Shown: positions 1 to 9,740, counted from the first letter of the stretch. The stretch: 64,000 bases of DNA from Rhodoferax sp. (GCF_028714215.1 NZ_JAQTMS010000001.1:1-64000); one strand, 5' to 3'. The notes: generated from the letters alone by a model not told the origin. Numbers and translations are program-made.

Positions 1-1061
1 GCACCAATCACCGCTTGTCACTGGAGCGTCTGCCGGTGCCGGTGCTGTCTTCGCTGCGCTGGCCGAGCCGGCCCGAACTGCCCGGCGGCAACCCGGCCTG
101 GACTTTCATGGTGCATCACCCGTTCGACGACTTCGCCTTGTTTGTCGGCGAACTGGCACCCGAAGAGGGCGGCGCGCCGAAGCCGTTCGAAGTCTGGGTC
201 AATGGCACCGAGCAGCCGCGCGGCTTGGGCGCACTGGCCAAGACGCTGTCCATGGACTTGCGCGCCAATGACCCGGCCTGGCTGGAGCTCAAGCTCGACG
301 CCCTGGCCACGGTGGCCGAAGAGCATTCGTTTGAGATGCCGTTCCCGCCGCACGGCGAGCGTCGCCTGTTCCCGGGCGTGGTGGCGGCCACGGCAGCGGT
401 CATCCGCTGGCGCTGCGACCAGCTCAAGGCCTTGCCGGGCAAAGGCTCCAAGGTGGCAACCCCGGTGCTGGACGCCATGTTCAGCCGCGGCGAACCGCAG
501 ACCGGCCCGTCCGGCACCCTGGCCTGGTCGGTCGATGTCGACAACCCGGCCACCGGCGAATCCTTCACGGTCACCCTCAAGGAAGTCAATCTGCCGGGCC
601 AGGACGGGGTCATCGTGACCCGGCCCTGCGCGGTCGGTTTTTCCGGCAACTACCCACGCGCCCTGGATGGCCTGGCCCGCTTGCTGTCGCTGGACATGCG
701 GGTGATCGATCCGGCCTGGATCGGCATGAAGCTGCGCAAACTGCTCAACTATGCCGAGCCGCTGGGCCACTTCATGGCCTTCGTGCCGGGCTTGCCGCAT
801 GGCGAGCGGCGCCAGCAGACCTGGCCCTCCACCGTGGCTTACATCGCACGCCTCATCATCCACCGCTACGCCATGCTGGGCGTGCTGGACGAAGAAGGCT
901 TGCCGTTGCGGGAAATGGGCGTGCTGGATGCGCCGAAGAACCAGGCGGCCCCCACGACCATGGCCGGCAAGGTGTGTCCGGAGTGCGGCAACCCGACCGT
1001 CATTCACAAGGACGGCTGCGACTTCTGCACCGCCTGCGGCTACGTCGGGCAGTGCGGTTGA
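1..1061 (+). CDS. nrdJ: Adenosylcobalamin-dependent ribonucleoside-diphosphate reductase, C-terminal part (5' end outside window)
   Basis: The reading frame is open from the first base, so the start lies upstream. The visible ~350 residues are the C-terminal, non-catalytic part of a vitamin-B12 type (class II) ribonucleotide reductase. Two related halves are seen (about residues 20-130 and 165-290), each with a PHGERR motif, as in the TSCPD-type C-terminal domain. The last 30 residues form a Cys-rich tail, CPECGNP...CDFCTACGYVGQCG, the zinc-ribbon/redox tail typical of this family. The enzyme makes deoxyribonucleotides from ribonucleotides in the cytoplasm without needing oxygen. The catalytic barrel is not in view, so the call rests on the tail; a TTG at 15 is only an internal Leu codon. 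Confidence 0.85.
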   Translation, partial: TNHRLSLERLPVPVLSSLRWPSRPELPGGNPAWTFMVHHPFDDFALFVGELAPEEGGAPKPFEVWVNGTEQPRGLGALAKTLSMDLRANDPAWLELKLDALATVAEEHSFEMPFPPHGERRLFPGVVAATAAVIRWRCDQLKALPGKGSKVATPVLDAMFSRGEPQTGPSGTLAWSVDVDNPATGESFTVTLKEVNLPGQDGVIVTRPCAVGFSGNYPRALDGLARLLSLDMRVIDPAWIGMKLRKLLNYAEPLGHFMAFVPGLPHGERRQQTWPSTVAYIARLIIHRYAMLGVLDEEGLPLREMGVLDAPKNQAAPTTMAGKVCPECGNPTVIHKDGCDFCTACGYVGQCG

Positions 1062-1081
1062 GGGCGTGAAGCGCGGCGGCT

Positions 1082-1519
1082 TCAGCCGCGCACCACCAGC
1101 ACCGGCAGTTGCGTGTGCGACAGCACCGCTTGCGTAACGCTGCCCAGCACCAGTTTTTCCAGACCGCTGCGGCCGTGCGAGCCCATCACGATCAAGTCGG
1201 CTTGCATGGCCTGGGCCGCCTCTACCACGCCGCGCCAGGCCGCATGCGATTCAATCACCGAAGTGTTGACGCTGACACCGGCTTGCTCCAGCGCCATTTT
1301 GGCGGCCTTGATGGCGGCGTTGGCTTCGGCCGTGGCGGCGCTCAGGTACTCGGCCTGGCCGTAGGCGAAATCGGTCCCGACCCCGGTAAACGGATAGGGA
1401 TCGATGACAAAAATGGCCGTCACGCGACTGTCAAAGGCCTTGGCCAGACCGATCGCCTTGTCAACCGCCAACTGCGCTGTCGCTGAACCATCCACCGGAA
1501 CCAGTATGTGCTTGAACAT
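1082..1519 (-). CDS. Universal stress protein, UspA family
   Basis: A 145-aa single Usp domain. It begins MFKHILVPVDGSATAQLA and ends with the nucleotide-binding signature GSHGRSGLEKLVLGSVTQAVL (residues about 112-132), the G-2x-G-9x-G(S/T) pattern of ATP-binding Usp proteins. The start is supported by an AAAGGAT ribosome binding site 7 bases upstream. These proteins are cytoplasmic and help survival under stress or growth arrest; the exact trigger cannot be read here. It converges on the reductase gene, with a GC-rich inverted repeat covering the 20-base gap. Confidence 0.92.
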   Translation of the reverse strand: MFKHILVPVDGSATAQLAVDKAIGLAKAFDSRVTAIFVIDPYPFTGVGTDFAYGQAEYLSAATAEANAAIKAAKMALEQAGVSVNTSVIESHAAWRGVVEAAQAMQADLIVMGSHGRSGLEKLVLGSVTQAVLSHTQLPVLVVRG

Positions 1520-1610
1520 GTTGAAAATCCTTTGAACTTAAAGTTTCCCTGGCACCTTGTGACGACACGGCAGGCACCTTGGCCGTCACCATTGTCGCAT
1601 CGGTAAGGCG

Positions 1611-2924
1611 TCAGACCAGGGCGTCGGCAATGCAGCGTTCCAGCCGGCTGGCCAGCACTTTGTCGATGCGCCTGCCATCCAGATCAAGCACCTCGAACAA
1701 CCAGCCGGCGCACTCGATGCGCTCGCCGACCGCCGGCAGGTGGCCCGACACCGACAGCAGCAAACCGGCCACCGTGTTGTAACGGCCTCTGTCCTCTTCC
1801 GGCAGATCGTCCAGGTCCAGACGCACCTTGAGTTCGCCCACCGGCATCAAGCCATCCAGCAGCCAGCTGCCGTCGTCGCGTTGCGTCGCCCAGGCATCGG
1901 CCTGTGCCCCCGGCTGCAATTCGCCGGTGATGGCTTCCAGCAGGTCGCGCGGCGTCAGCGTGCCCTGCACCACGCCGTACTCGTCGACCACAAAGACAAA
2001 ACGACCGGCCTTGGCGCGAAACTGTTCCAGCAATTCCATGCCACTCAGGGTTTCCGGTACAAAAGTGGCGGGTATGGCGTGAGACTCGATGCTACCGGGC
2101 GTCGCCGAGCCCAGTTGCAACAAGCGGGCGACGCTGATCACACCCACCACGTTGTCGAGCGAGCCGCGGCACACCGGGTACCAGGAATGGGCACCGCCCT
2201 GGCCGCCGCTACCAGCCAAATTCAGACTCTGCGCCACGGTGTTGCCGGCATCGAGCCACTCCACATCCGCCCGCGGCACCATCAGCGAAGTCAGCGATCG
2301 CTCATCGAGTTGAAACACGTTTTGCACCATCTGGTGCTCATGCTGCTCAATGACGCCGGCGTCAACCCCCTCTTCCAGACTGGCGCTGATTTCCTCCTCG
2401 GTCACCGGCCGCACCGTGTTGGTGTCGATGCGCAACAACTTGAGTACCGCTGCCGTGGTCCCGGACAGCAGTTTCACAAACGGCTTGGTCGCGGTGGCCA
2501 GCCACAGCATCGGGCGCGCCACCCAGCGGGCCACCGGTTCCGGGTGCAACTGGCCGATGCGCTTGGGCACCAACTCGCCAAAAATGATGGTGGTGAAAGT
2601 GATCAGCGTGACCACGATGGCGGTGGCGGAGATGGCGGCGGCCTTGTCGGCAACGCCAAAACCGTGCAGCCAGGCCGCCACGCCGGCACTGAAAGCCGAC
2701 TCGCCGACAATGCCGTTGAGAACACCGATGGAGGTGATGCCGACCTGCACCGTCGACAGGAACTGATTCGGATTGCCCAGCAGCGTAAGCGCCGCCTGTG
2801 CCCCTTTGTCGCCGGCCTCGGCCATGGCGTTCAGGCGCGCTTTGCGACTCGCTGCCAGGGCCAGCTCCGACATGGCAAACACGCCGTTGAGCAGGGTCAA
2901 AAAAACAATCAGCAAAAAATCCAT
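1611..2924 (-). CDS. CNNM/CorC-type transporter-associated membrane protein (DUF21-CBS-CorC_HlyC), 437 aa
   Basis: The order is an N-terminal DUF21 membrane domain with about four hydrophobic segments (residues 1-190), a CBS pair (about 205-340, with FVFVVDEYGVVQGTLTPRDL), and a C-terminal CorC_HlyC domain (about 350-430). This is the usual length and layout of the hemolysin C/CorC/YtfL-YfjD group, linked to Mg2+/Co2+ export or other cation control; substrate is not predictable. It is divergent from apaH with only about 24 bases between the starts, so any promoters must overlap. Confidence 0.88.
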   Translation of the reverse strand: MDFLLIVFLTLLNGVFAMSELALAASRKARLNAMAEAGDKGAQAALTLLGNPNQFLSTVQVGITSIGVLNGIVGESAFSAGVAAWLHGFGVADKAAAISATAIVVTLITFTTIIFGELVPKRIGQLHPEPVARWVARPMLWLATATKPFVKLLSGTTAAVLKLLRIDTNTVRPVTEEEISASLEEGVDAGVIEQHEHQMVQNVFQLDERSLTSLMVPRADVEWLDAGNTVAQSLNLAGSGGQGGAHSWYPVCRGSLDNVVGVISVARLLQLGSATPGSIESHAIPATFVPETLSGMELLEQFRAKAGRFVFVVDEYGVVQGTLTPRDLLEAITGELQPGAQADAWATQRDDGSWLLDGLMPVGELKVRLDLDDLPEEDRGRYNTVAGLLLSVSGHLPAVGERIECAGWLFEVLDLDGRRIDKVLASRLERCIADALV

Positions 2925-2948
2925 GAATCAGCAGCGAGAATGAACACC

Positions 2949-3812
2949 ATGGCACTCTACCTTATTGGCGACATCCAGGGTTGCGACAGCGCATTGCAAC
3001 GGCTACTGGATGAGATTTCCTTTTCGGCCAGCCGCGACACACTTTATCTGCTGGGCGATCTGGTCAACCGCGGACCGGACTCGGCCGCTGTGCTGCGCCG
3101 TCTGATGGCTTATGGCGGGTCGGTTCAGAGCGTGCTGGGCAACCACGACCTGCACCTGCTGGCGCTGGCCTATGGTGCGCGCAAGCGCCATCCCAAGGAC
3201 ACCTTGGACGCCATTCTGGACGCACCGGACCGCCAGCCCATGCTGGACTGGTTAAGGGGGCAGCCCATGGCGATGTTCAAAAAAATAGACGGTCATGCAG
3301 TGTTGATGGTTCATGCCGGCGTTCTTCCGGCCTGGACTGCCAGCCAGACAATGGCCTTGGCAAGAGAGGTAGAGGAGGTTCTGCGCGGCCCCGCACTGGC
3401 GGAATTTTTGCCGCGGATGTACGGCGATGAGCCCAGCTCCTGGAGCGACCAGCTCAGCGGCACGGCCCGGCTGCGCGTGATTGTGAACAGCCTGACCCGG
3501 CTGCGATTTTGCGATGCCGACGGCCGGATGGAATTTGCCAGCAAGGAAGGCACTGCCGCCACGCCGCCAGGCTATCTGCCGTGGTTTGATGTGCCAGGCC
3601 GCCGGACGGCCAACGTCACCGTCGCTTTCGGGCACTGGTCAACCCTGGGCTGGCTGGCGCGCTCCGATGTGTTGTCGCTCGATACCGGCTGCGTTTGGGG
3701 TGGCTGCCTGAGCGCACTGCGCCTGGGTGGCGCGACCGGTTCAGACAAGGCCGCCGTGCTGGCGCAAGAACTGATCCAGGTTAAATGTCAACAGGCCCAG
3801 AAGCCTGGTTGA
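2949..3812 (+). CDS. apaH: Bis(5'-nucleosyl)-tetraphosphatase, symmetrical
   Basis: Hydrolyses Ap4A to two ADP, clearing alarmone-like dinucleotides and NpnN RNA caps. It is a calcineurin-like metallophosphatase: GDIQGC near the N-terminus, LLGDLVNRGPDSAAVLRR, GNHDLHLLALA, and the later HAGVLP give the expected metal ligands. I chose the ATG at 2949 because the protein then starts MALYLIGD, as ApaH proteins do, with GCGAGA about 10 bases upstream. An in-frame ATG at 2940 would add three residues. Length (287 aa) is normal. It converges with the helicase gene, 18 bases apart. Confidence 0.94.
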   Translation: MALYLIGDIQGCDSALQRLLDEISFSASRDTLYLLGDLVNRGPDSAAVLRRLMAYGGSVQSVLGNHDLHLLALAYGARKRHPKDTLDAILDAPDRQPMLDWLRGQPMAMFKKIDGHAVLMVHAGVLPAWTASQTMALAREVEEVLRGPALAEFLPRMYGDEPSSWSDQLSGTARLRVIVNSLTRLRFCDADGRMEFASKEGTAATPPGYLPWFDVPGRRTANVTVAFGHWSTLGWLARSDVLSLDTGCVWGGCLSALRLGGATGSDKAAVLAQELIQVKCQQAQKPG

Positions 3813-3830
3813 CGCAGCCGTTCCGAAACG

Positions 3831-5351
3831 CTACTCGGCCTTGAACAAGGCCGCCACCCGGCGCTTGGGCTTGATGTTGGCCGATATGCTGCGCGCACCG
3901 GGCCGGCTGACCGTGGCGTCCCAGGTCGGGGTGGTCTCGGCGGTTGGCGGAGCTTCGTAGGGCTTGTCGAAAAACGGGTCGCGCGCCGCCGGCGTGGGCC
4001 GCGTGTAATCGCGCCGCGGCGGGCGTTCCGGCCGGGCAAACTGGCCTTCACGCGCAACGTCGCGCAGGGCGCCAGAGCGATGGCTGCCGTGCCGCGAGTC
4101 GTCCGGCACACCCTCGGCGTACATGCGACGGCCGTCATTGATGCGACCCTGGCGGTGGATGTCGGGCACATTTTCATCGAACTCGACCGCCTCCAACTCG
4201 ATTTTTGTCTTCAGCAGCTTTTCAATATCGGCCACCAGGCGGGCATCGCTCTTGGAGACAAAACTGAGCGCCAGACCGAGCGCGCCGGCGCGCCCGGTGC
4301 GACCGATGCGGTGCACATAATCCTCGGCATTGAAGGGAATATCGAAGTTGAAAACCGCCGGCACATCCTTGATGTCCAGACCGCGCGCCGCGACGTCGGT
4401 GCAGACCAGCAGATCGACCTCGCCTTTCTTGAAAGCGTCCAGTGCCTTGAGACGTTCATCCTGGCTCTTGTCGCCGTGCAGGGCGGTGGTTTTCAGGCCT
4501 TCGCGCTCCAGAGAACGGGCCAGCCGGGCACAGCCCAGTTTGCTGTTGACAAAAACAAAGGCCTGCTTCAAATCGCGCTGCTTCAGGATCTGGTGCAAGG
4601 CGTGCCGTTTGTCATCGTCACCGACACTGTAGAAGTGCTGTTCCACAGTGGCCGCCGTACCGTTGGAGCCGCCCACTTCAATCGTCACCGGGTCCTGCAG
4701 GTAGCTGCCTGCCAGGCGCTTGATTTCGGGCGAGAAGGTGGCGGAAAACAGCAGCGTGGTGCGCTGCTTGGGCAGGTAGGAGAGGATGCGCTGCAAATCG
4801 GGCAGGAAGCCGATGTCGAGCATGCGGTCGGCCTCGTCCAGCACCACGTATTCGACCTGGTTCAGAACGGCGTTCTTGGCCTCGATATGGTCCAGCAGGC
4901 GACCCGGCGTGGCGACCAGAATTTCAACGCCTTTTTTCAGCTCAATGGTCTGCGGCTTCATGTCCATGCCGCCAAACACCACGGCGCAGCGCAACTGGGT
5001 GTGCTTGGCGTAATCCTTGATGGCTTGCGCCACCTGGTCGGCCAGCTCACGCGTCGGCAACAACACCAGCGCACGCACCGGATGGCGGGCCGGCGAGGTT
5101 GAACTGCTCTGGTGTTTGAGCATGCGTTGCAACAGCGGCAGCGAAAACGCCGCAGTCTTGCCGGTGCCGGTTTGGGCCGCGCCCATCACATCGCGGCCTT
5201 GCAACACCACCGGAATGGCTTGCGCCTGGATCGGGGTCATGGACTCGTAGCCAAGGTCGGCCACGGCGCGGGCCAGTGGTGCGGCCAGTTGCAGCTGGGC
5301 AAAGGCCATCGGTAACGCGTCAGGAGTCAAATCAGAAGTCAAATCGGTCAT
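3831..5351 (-). CDS. rhlE: DEAD-box ATP-dependent RNA helicase, RhlE-like (506 aa)
   Basis: All helicase motifs are visible: Q motif (TPIQAQAIP), Walker A AQTGTGKT, PTRELA, TPGRL, DEAD box VLDEADRMLD, SAT, and HRIGRTGRAG in the second RecA domain. The core covers residues about 15-390. A basic, disordered C-terminal tail follows (RRDYTRPTP..., ending with KPKRRVAALFKAE), as in RhlE-type helicases that remodel ribosomal or cold-shock RNA structures. It lies downstream of dcd on the same strand across a 120-bp gap with GC-rich inverted repeats. The sub-family name is an inference from length and tail. Confidence 0.9.
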   Translation of the reverse strand: MTDLTSDLTPDALPMAFAQLQLAAPLARAVADLGYESMTPIQAQAIPVVLQGRDVMGAAQTGTGKTAAFSLPLLQRMLKHQSSSTSPARHPVRALVLLPTRELADQVAQAIKDYAKHTQLRCAVVFGGMDMKPQTIELKKGVEILVATPGRLLDHIEAKNAVLNQVEYVVLDEADRMLDIGFLPDLQRILSYLPKQRTTLLFSATFSPEIKRLAGSYLQDPVTIEVGGSNGTAATVEQHFYSVGDDDKRHALHQILKQRDLKQAFVFVNSKLGCARLARSLEREGLKTTALHGDKSQDERLKALDAFKKGEVDLLVCTDVAARGLDIKDVPAVFNFDIPFNAEDYVHRIGRTGRAGALGLALSFVSKSDARLVADIEKLLKTKIELEAVEFDENVPDIHRQGRINDGRRMYAEGVPDDSRHGSHRSGALRDVAREGQFARPERPPRRDYTRPTPAARDPFFDKPYEAPPTAETTPTWDATVSRPGARSISANIKPKRRVAALFKAE

Positions 5352-5471
5352 TCACAGCCAGTATCTGGCGCTATCAGTCCGATAGCGTGGTGCACCCCAC
5401 GGACTGGGGGCAAACCGGTATTATCCTCCAAACCGCCGGGAAGCCGGGCGGCGGCGCGGCGGCAAACCCGG

Positions 5472-6038
5472 TTACGCCCTGGGCAGCGTCACGCCATGCT
5501 GCCCCTGGTACTTGCCGCCCCGGTCCTTGTAGCTGGTCTCGCAAACTTCATCGCTTTCAAAGAACAACACTTGCGCACAGCCCTCGCCGGCGTAAATCTT
5601 GGCCGGCAGCGGCGTGGTGTTCGAGAATTCCAGCGTCACGTAGCCCTCCCACTCCGGCTCGAAGGGCGTCACGTTGACGATGATGCCGCAGCGCGCGTAA
5701 GTGCTCTTGCCCAGGCAAATGGTCAGCACGTTGCGCGGAATGCGGAAGTACTCCAGGGTCCGCGCCAGGGCAAAACTGTTGGGCGGGATGATGCACACGT
5801 CCTCGTTGAAGTCGACAAAACTCTTTTCGTCGAAATTCTTCGGGTCCACCACCGTGCTGTGGATGTTGGTGAAAACCTTGAACTCGGGAGCGCAGCGGAT
5901 GTCGTAGCCGTAGCTGCTGGTGCCGTAGCTGACAATTTTGTGGCCGTCGCGCTCGCGGATCTGGCCCGGCTCGAAGGGCTCGATCATGCCGGTGGTCTCC
6001 GCCATGTGGCGAATCCATCTGTCGCTTTTGATACTCAT
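5472..6038 (-). CDS. dcd: dCTP deaminase
   Basis: Converts dCTP to dUTP, the main source of dUMP for thymidylate in many Gram-negatives. The 188-aa length fits a cytoplasmic homotrimer. Family-typical segments are SIKSDRWIR at the start, [43 protein letters not shown] and the active-site stretch [19 protein letters not shown] with the catalytic Glu. It starts 13 bases after the guanine deaminase gene ends, so the two are probably co-transcribed. Confidence 0.96.
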   Translation of the reverse strand: MSIKSDRWIRHMAETTGMIEPFEPGQIRERDGHKIVSYGTSSYGYDIRCAPEFKVFTNIHSTVVDPKNFDEKSFVDFNEDVCIIPPNSFALARTLEYFRIPRNVLTICLGKSTYARCGIIVNVTPFEPEWEGYVTLEFSNTTPLPAKIYAGEGCAQVLFFESDEVCETSYKDRGGKYQGQHGVTLPRA

Positions 6039-6051
6039 GGGGACACATCTC

Positions 6052-7410
6052 CTAAGGTTGGCAGATTGTACGCAGGGCCTCTTGCGAGATCACCGTTCTC
6101 TCGATCAGGCGATCGTCTCCCAGCACAATCATGGCAAACAGCAACTGGTCCAGGCTATCGGCCTGTGCCGTTCTGCGCGCCAGCAAAGGCGTGGCCTGCG
6201 GGTTGAGCACGACAAAGTCGGCTTCACAGCCTGGCAACAGGTTGCCGACGGCCGGTCGGCCTTCTTTGCCGTCCAGCCCGAGTGCTTGCGCCGCGCCCGC
6301 CGTGTGTTGCCACCACAGATGCTGCGGCGACAGGGACAGACCCGCTTTGGTCTGACCTTCGCGCCCCACGCAGTAAGCCGCCAGCATGGTGTGAAATGGG
6401 CTGAAGCTGGTGCCCGCGCCGACGTCGCTGGCCAGGCCGTATCGGAAGCCGACGCGGTCCGCCCCGGCGTAGTCGAAAAAGCCGCTGCCCAGGAACAGAT
6501 TGCTGGTCGGGCAGATTGCCGCCGCCGCGCCGCTGTCACGCAGCAGGGCGCGGTCAGCATCGTCAATATGGACGCAATGAGCGTAGACGGCGCGTTCGCG
6601 CAGCAGGCCAAAATCGAAGTAGGTGGCCAGGTAGCTGCGTGAGGCCGGGAACAGCTGGCGCGCCCATTTGATTTCTTCCCGGTTTTCCGCCACATGCGAC
6701 TGAATCCACACCTCGGGGTATTGGGCTGCCAGGGCACCGGCGCCGCGCAACTGGGCGTCACTGCAGCCGGGCGCAAAGCGCGGTGTGATGGCGTACCCCA
6801 GGCGGCCCTTGCCATGCCACTTGTCGATCAATGCTTCAGAGTCGATCAGACTCTGTTCGGTGGCGTCAAAGGCACCGTCCGACGCCCCCCGGTTGAGGGC
6901 CTCGGGCGGGGCATTGCGGTCCATCAGGCACAGCCCGGTGATCAGACGCATGTTCTTGCGCCGTGCCTCGGCAAACAGGGCATTCACCGATTCGGTATGC
7001 GAGCTGGCGAACGCCAATGCGGTGGTAACGCCGTTGCGCAACAATTCAGCCGTGAAAAACGTGGCTTCCCGCGCGCTGTATTCGGGCGACGAGAAGCGTT
7101 TTTCCTCCGGGAAGGTGTGTTGCTCCAGCCACGGCAGCAGTCCGTCGGCGGCGGCGCCGATGACATTGGTCTGCGGGAAGTGGATGTGCAGGTCGACAAA
7201 GCCGGGAGCGATGATGCGCCCCGGCAAATGTTCCGGCACCACATCGGGCCATTGCTGCCGCAGTTCACGGTAGGGACCGACCGCCTGTACCACCCGCATG
7301 CCATTGGCATCGGGCCCCACCAGCAACAAGCCGTCTTCTTCAAAAATGGCAGCGTGACGTGGCTCGCCCTCGGGGGTAAAGCGCAGGATGGCGGCGCGGT
7401 AAGCTTTCAT
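6052..7410 (-). CDS. guaD: Guanine deaminase
   Basis: Deaminates guanine to xanthine, for purine salvage or nitrogen recovery. It is a 452-aa amidohydrolase: the HIHFPQT metal motif (about residue 74), HVAENREEI (about 240), [10 protein letters not shown] (about 278) and the catalytic Asp in [14 protein letters not shown] (about 330) fall in the order and spacing of GuaD. An [12 protein letters not shown] segment is also characteristic. It lies between the BMP-type binding protein gene (27 bases) and dcd (13 bases), all leftward. Confidence 0.93.
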   Translation of the reverse strand: MKAYRAAILRFTPEGEPRHAAIFEEDGLLLVGPDANGMRVVQAVGPYRELRQQWPDVVPEHLPGRIIAPGFVDLHIHFPQTNVIGAAADGLLPWLEQHTFPEEKRFSSPEYSAREATFFTAELLRNGVTTALAFASSHTESVNALFAEARRKNMRLITGLCLMDRNAPPEALNRGASDGAFDATEQSLIDSEALIDKWHGKGRLGYAITPRFAPGCSDAQLRGAGALAAQYPEVWIQSHVAENREEIKWARQLFPASRSYLATYFDFGLLRERAVYAHCVHIDDADRALLRDSGAAAAICPTSNLFLGSGFFDYAGADRVGFRYGLASDVGAGTSFSPFHTMLAAYCVGREGQTKAGLSLSPQHLWWQHTAGAAQALGLDGKEGRPAVGNLLPGCEADFVVLNPQATPLLARRTAQADSLDQLLFAMIVLGDDRLIERTVISQEALRTICQP

Positions 7411-7437
7411 GGCCAGAGAGCTTAACCGCTAGAACCT

Positions 7438-8532
7438 TCAGGGCAGCTTGCCCTGCACCCCTTGCACCAGCCAATTCATCTTCAGGATTTGTTCGTCACT
7501 CAGAGTCTGGCCTTGGGCAACGACTTCCTTGCCTTCATTGTCCAGCAACACCTTGCCGGCGTGGAAGGGATGCAGTTTGCCCGCCGCAATGTCTTTTTGC
7601 CGCGCCAATACTTCTTGCTGCACGGCCTTCGGGACTTTGGGTCCGAAGCCCTCCATCCGGATCATGCCCTCTTTAACGCCACCCCAAACGTTGCCACTTT
7701 TCCAGCTACCGTCCAGCACCGCCTGCGCGCGCTGCGTGTAGTACTTGCCCCATTGGTGGGTCACTGCCACGATCTGTGCGTCCGGTGCAATTTTCCGCAT
7801 GTCCGAGTGGTAGGCCACGGCCAGCTTGCCGCGCTCTTGCGCAGCGGCCATGATGGCCGATGAAGCGGTATGAAAGGCAATCACGTCGACGTTCTGATTG
7901 AACAGCGTCATGGCGGCGTCGCGTTCGCGGGTCGGGTCGAACCAGCTGTTGAGCCAGACCAGTTTGACTTCCGCCTTGGGATTGACCGAACGCAGGCCCA
8001 GGGTAAAGGCATTGATACCCTGTATCACTTCCGGGATCGGAAAGCCCGCCACATAGCCTACCAGCCTGGTTTGCGTCATGCGCCCGCTGGCGATGCCGGC
8101 CAGGTAACGACCCTCGTAATAACGGGCATTGGCCACCGCCACATTGGGCGCGGTCTTGTAGCCGGTGATGGATTCGAACTTGACGTCCGGAAATTCCTGC
8201 GCCACCTTAAGCGTGGGTTCCATGTAGCCAAAACTGGGTGTGAAGATGAGCTTGTGGCCGGTGGCCGCAAGATCGCGAATCACGCGTTCGGCATCCGGCC
8301 CTTCGGCCACATTTTCAACATAAGTGGTTTTGACCCTGGCGCCCAGCGCCGCCTCCATGGCCTGGCGGCCCTCATCATGCTGGCGCACCCAACCGGTGTC
8401 GGTCAACGGCGCAACGTAGACAAAGCCGACTTTAAGCGTCTCTTTGGCGGCGCTGGCTGGTGCGGCAGTTTGGGAAAAAACGGGGAAAATAAAACAGGCG
8501 GCCGCGAGCGCGGCTGCGAGGTTTTTATACAT
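7438..8532 (-). CDS. BMP/PnrA-family ABC transporter substrate-binding protein
   Basis: A 364-aa periplasmic binding protein with a signal peptide (MYKNLAAALAAACFIFPVFS, cleavage after about residue 20-24). Residues 35 onward match the Bmp fold: KVGFVYVAPLTDTGW, then FTPSFGYMEPTLKVAQEFPDVKF and YEGRYLAGIASG. No lipobox Cys is seen, so it is probably soluble. Relatives bind purine nucleosides or bases; its place between adenine deaminase and guanine deaminase supports a purine ligand. No ATPase or permease gene is beside it, so its transporter must be elsewhere. A hairpin terminator precedes the gene. Confidence 0.88.
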   Translation of the reverse strand: MYKNLAAALAAACFIFPVFSQTAAPASAAKETLKVGFVYVAPLTDTGWVRQHDEGRQAMEAALGARVKTTYVENVAEGPDAERVIRDLAATGHKLIFTPSFGYMEPTLKVAQEFPDVKFESITGYKTAPNVAVANARYYEGRYLAGIASGRMTQTRLVGYVAGFPIPEVIQGINAFTLGLRSVNPKAEVKLVWLNSWFDPTRERDAAMTLFNQNVDVIAFHTASSAIMAAAQERGKLAVAYHSDMRKIAPDAQIVAVTHQWGKYYTQRAQAVLDGSWKSGNVWGGVKEGMIRMEGFGPKVPKAVQQEVLARQKDIAAGKLHPFHAGKVLLDNEGKEVVAQGQTLSDEQILKMNWLVQGVQGKLP

Positions 8533-8560
8533 GGTAGTCCTCTACATGGCTCCGAAACAC

Positions 8561-8590
8561 AAAACAAAGCCCGCCGGAGCAGCGGGCCTT
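8561..8590 (-). terminator. Rho-independent terminator after the adenine deaminase gene
   Basis: On the minus strand a GCCCGC stem (82-87 paired with 69-74 of this stretch) with a 7-base loop is followed by TTTGTTTT. It lies 35 bases past the stop of the deaminase gene and before the start of the BMP-type gene, so it would separate or attenuate the two. Confidence 0.55.
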
Positions 8591-8624
8591 GGGGCTATTT
8601 TAGCCGTACCCGGTCAATCGCGTC

Positions 8625-9671
8625 TCAGTTGAAATTCTCGAAGGTGGCGTTCAGGCGCTCGATGTACCGGCGCTTGAGCGTCTCGTCGATAAAACTCGCA
8701 GCAAAACTGTTGTATGCCAACTGGTACGCGTGCTGAGCACTCAAATCCAGCGCGGCAAAGGTCTGGGTGAAGTTCTGGTTGATGTAACCACCGAAGTAAG
8801 CCGGGTCGTCCGAGTTGACGGTCGCCACGATGCCGGCATCCAGCAAGTGCCCCAGGTTGTGCTGGGCCAAGGTAGGACACACGCGCAGTTTCAGGTTTGA
8901 CAGGGGACAGACCGTGAGCGGAATGCGGTCTCTGGCCAAACGCGCCATCAGCGCCGGGTCGCGCAAGGCCCGCACCCCGTGATCGATACGCTCCACCTTG
9001 AGGACGTCCAGCGCACTCCAGATGTAGGCCGGCGGACCTTCTTCGCCGGCGTGCGCCACCAGTCTGAAACCCAGCGCGCGGGCACGGGCAAACACGCGGG
9101 CAAACTTTTCCGGCGGATGACCCACTTCACTCGATGCCAGCCCCACCCCCAGCAACTTGTCGCGCTGCGGCAAGGCCTGCTCCAGACACTCCAACGCCTC
9201 ATGCTCGCTCAGGTGCCGCAAGAAGCAAAGAATCAGGGCCGCGCTGATGCCAAATTCTGCCTGGGCAGCGACGCAGGCGCGGTGCAAACCCTTGATCACC
9301 AGGTCCGTGCTCAGGCCATGGCCGGTATGCGTTTGCGTGTCAAAGAAAATCTCGGCATGGACCACGTTGTCCGCCGCAGCACGCGCCAGATAGGCATGCG
9401 CCATGTCGTAGAAATCCTGTTCGGTGCGCAGCACCAGCGTGCCAGCATGGTAGATGTCCAGAAAGCTTTGCAGGTCGTCAAACACATAGGCGCCGCGCAG
9501 CGCTTCAACGTCCCGGTAAGCCATCGCAACACCGTTGCGCTGGGCCAGCGCAAACATCAACTCCGGTTCCAGCGAGCCCTCCACGTGCATATGCAGTTCT
9601 GCCTTGGGCATCAGCCGCAGCAACTCAGGCAATCGATCCGCGGCGACGGGTTTTACTTTGAACATAAGCAA
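8625..9671 (-). CDS. Adenine deaminase of the adenosine-deaminase family (PA0148-like), 348 aa
   Basis: The fold is Add-like: metal motif LHMHVEGSLEPEL (about residue 27-38), HAGEEGPPAYIW (about 215), HGVRALRDPAL and NSDDPAYFGGY with the catalytic Asp pair (about 295). The EGPP and PAYFGGY variants are, from memory, those of the Pseudomonas PA0148 type that deaminates adenine to hypoxanthine; true adenosine deaminases differ here. A plain adenosine deaminase label would also be defensible. It is first in the leftward salvage block and is next to the left end of the mobile element. Confidence 0.85.
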   Translation of the reverse strand: MLMFKVKPVAADRLPELLRLMPKAELHMHVEGSLEPELMFALAQRNGVAMAYRDVEALRGAYVFDDLQSFLDIYHAGTLVLRTEQDFYDMAHAYLARAAADNVVHAEIFFDTQTHTGHGLSTDLVIKGLHRACVAAQAEFGISAALILCFLRHLSEHEALECLEQALPQRDKLLGVGLASSEVGHPPEKFARVFARARALGFRLVAHAGEEGPPAYIWSALDVLKVERIDHGVRALRDPALMARLARDRIPLTVCPLSNLKLRVCPTLAQHNLGHLLDAGIVATVNSDDPAYFGGYINQNFTQTFAALDLSAQHAYQLAYNSFAASFIDETLKRRYIERLNATFENFN

Positions 9672-9693
9672 TTATCGCCACGGATTTGCATTG

Positions 9694-9725
9694 AAAAAAG
9701 CCGCCAAGTGGTTGTCCTTGGCGGC
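9694..9725 (-). terminator. Rho-independent terminator, probably the original ssrA terminator displaced by the element
   Basis: A perfect 9-bp stem GCCGCCAAG/CTTGGCGGC (9700-9708 with 9717-9725, 8-base loop) is followed on the minus strand by six T. No minus-strand gene now ends here; the element begins at about 9741 and the gene to the left starts at 9671. If the element is removed, this hairpin falls about 15-20 bases after the CCA end of ssrA, which is where a tmRNA terminator belongs. The displacement is inference. Confidence 0.6.
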
Positions 9726-9740
9726 CTTTGTCAGGGGATA

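Noticed and set aside
1740..2948. Long N-terminal extension in frame with apaH
   Set aside because: It is antisense to the CNNM/CorC gene; ApaH proteins begin at MALYLIGD.
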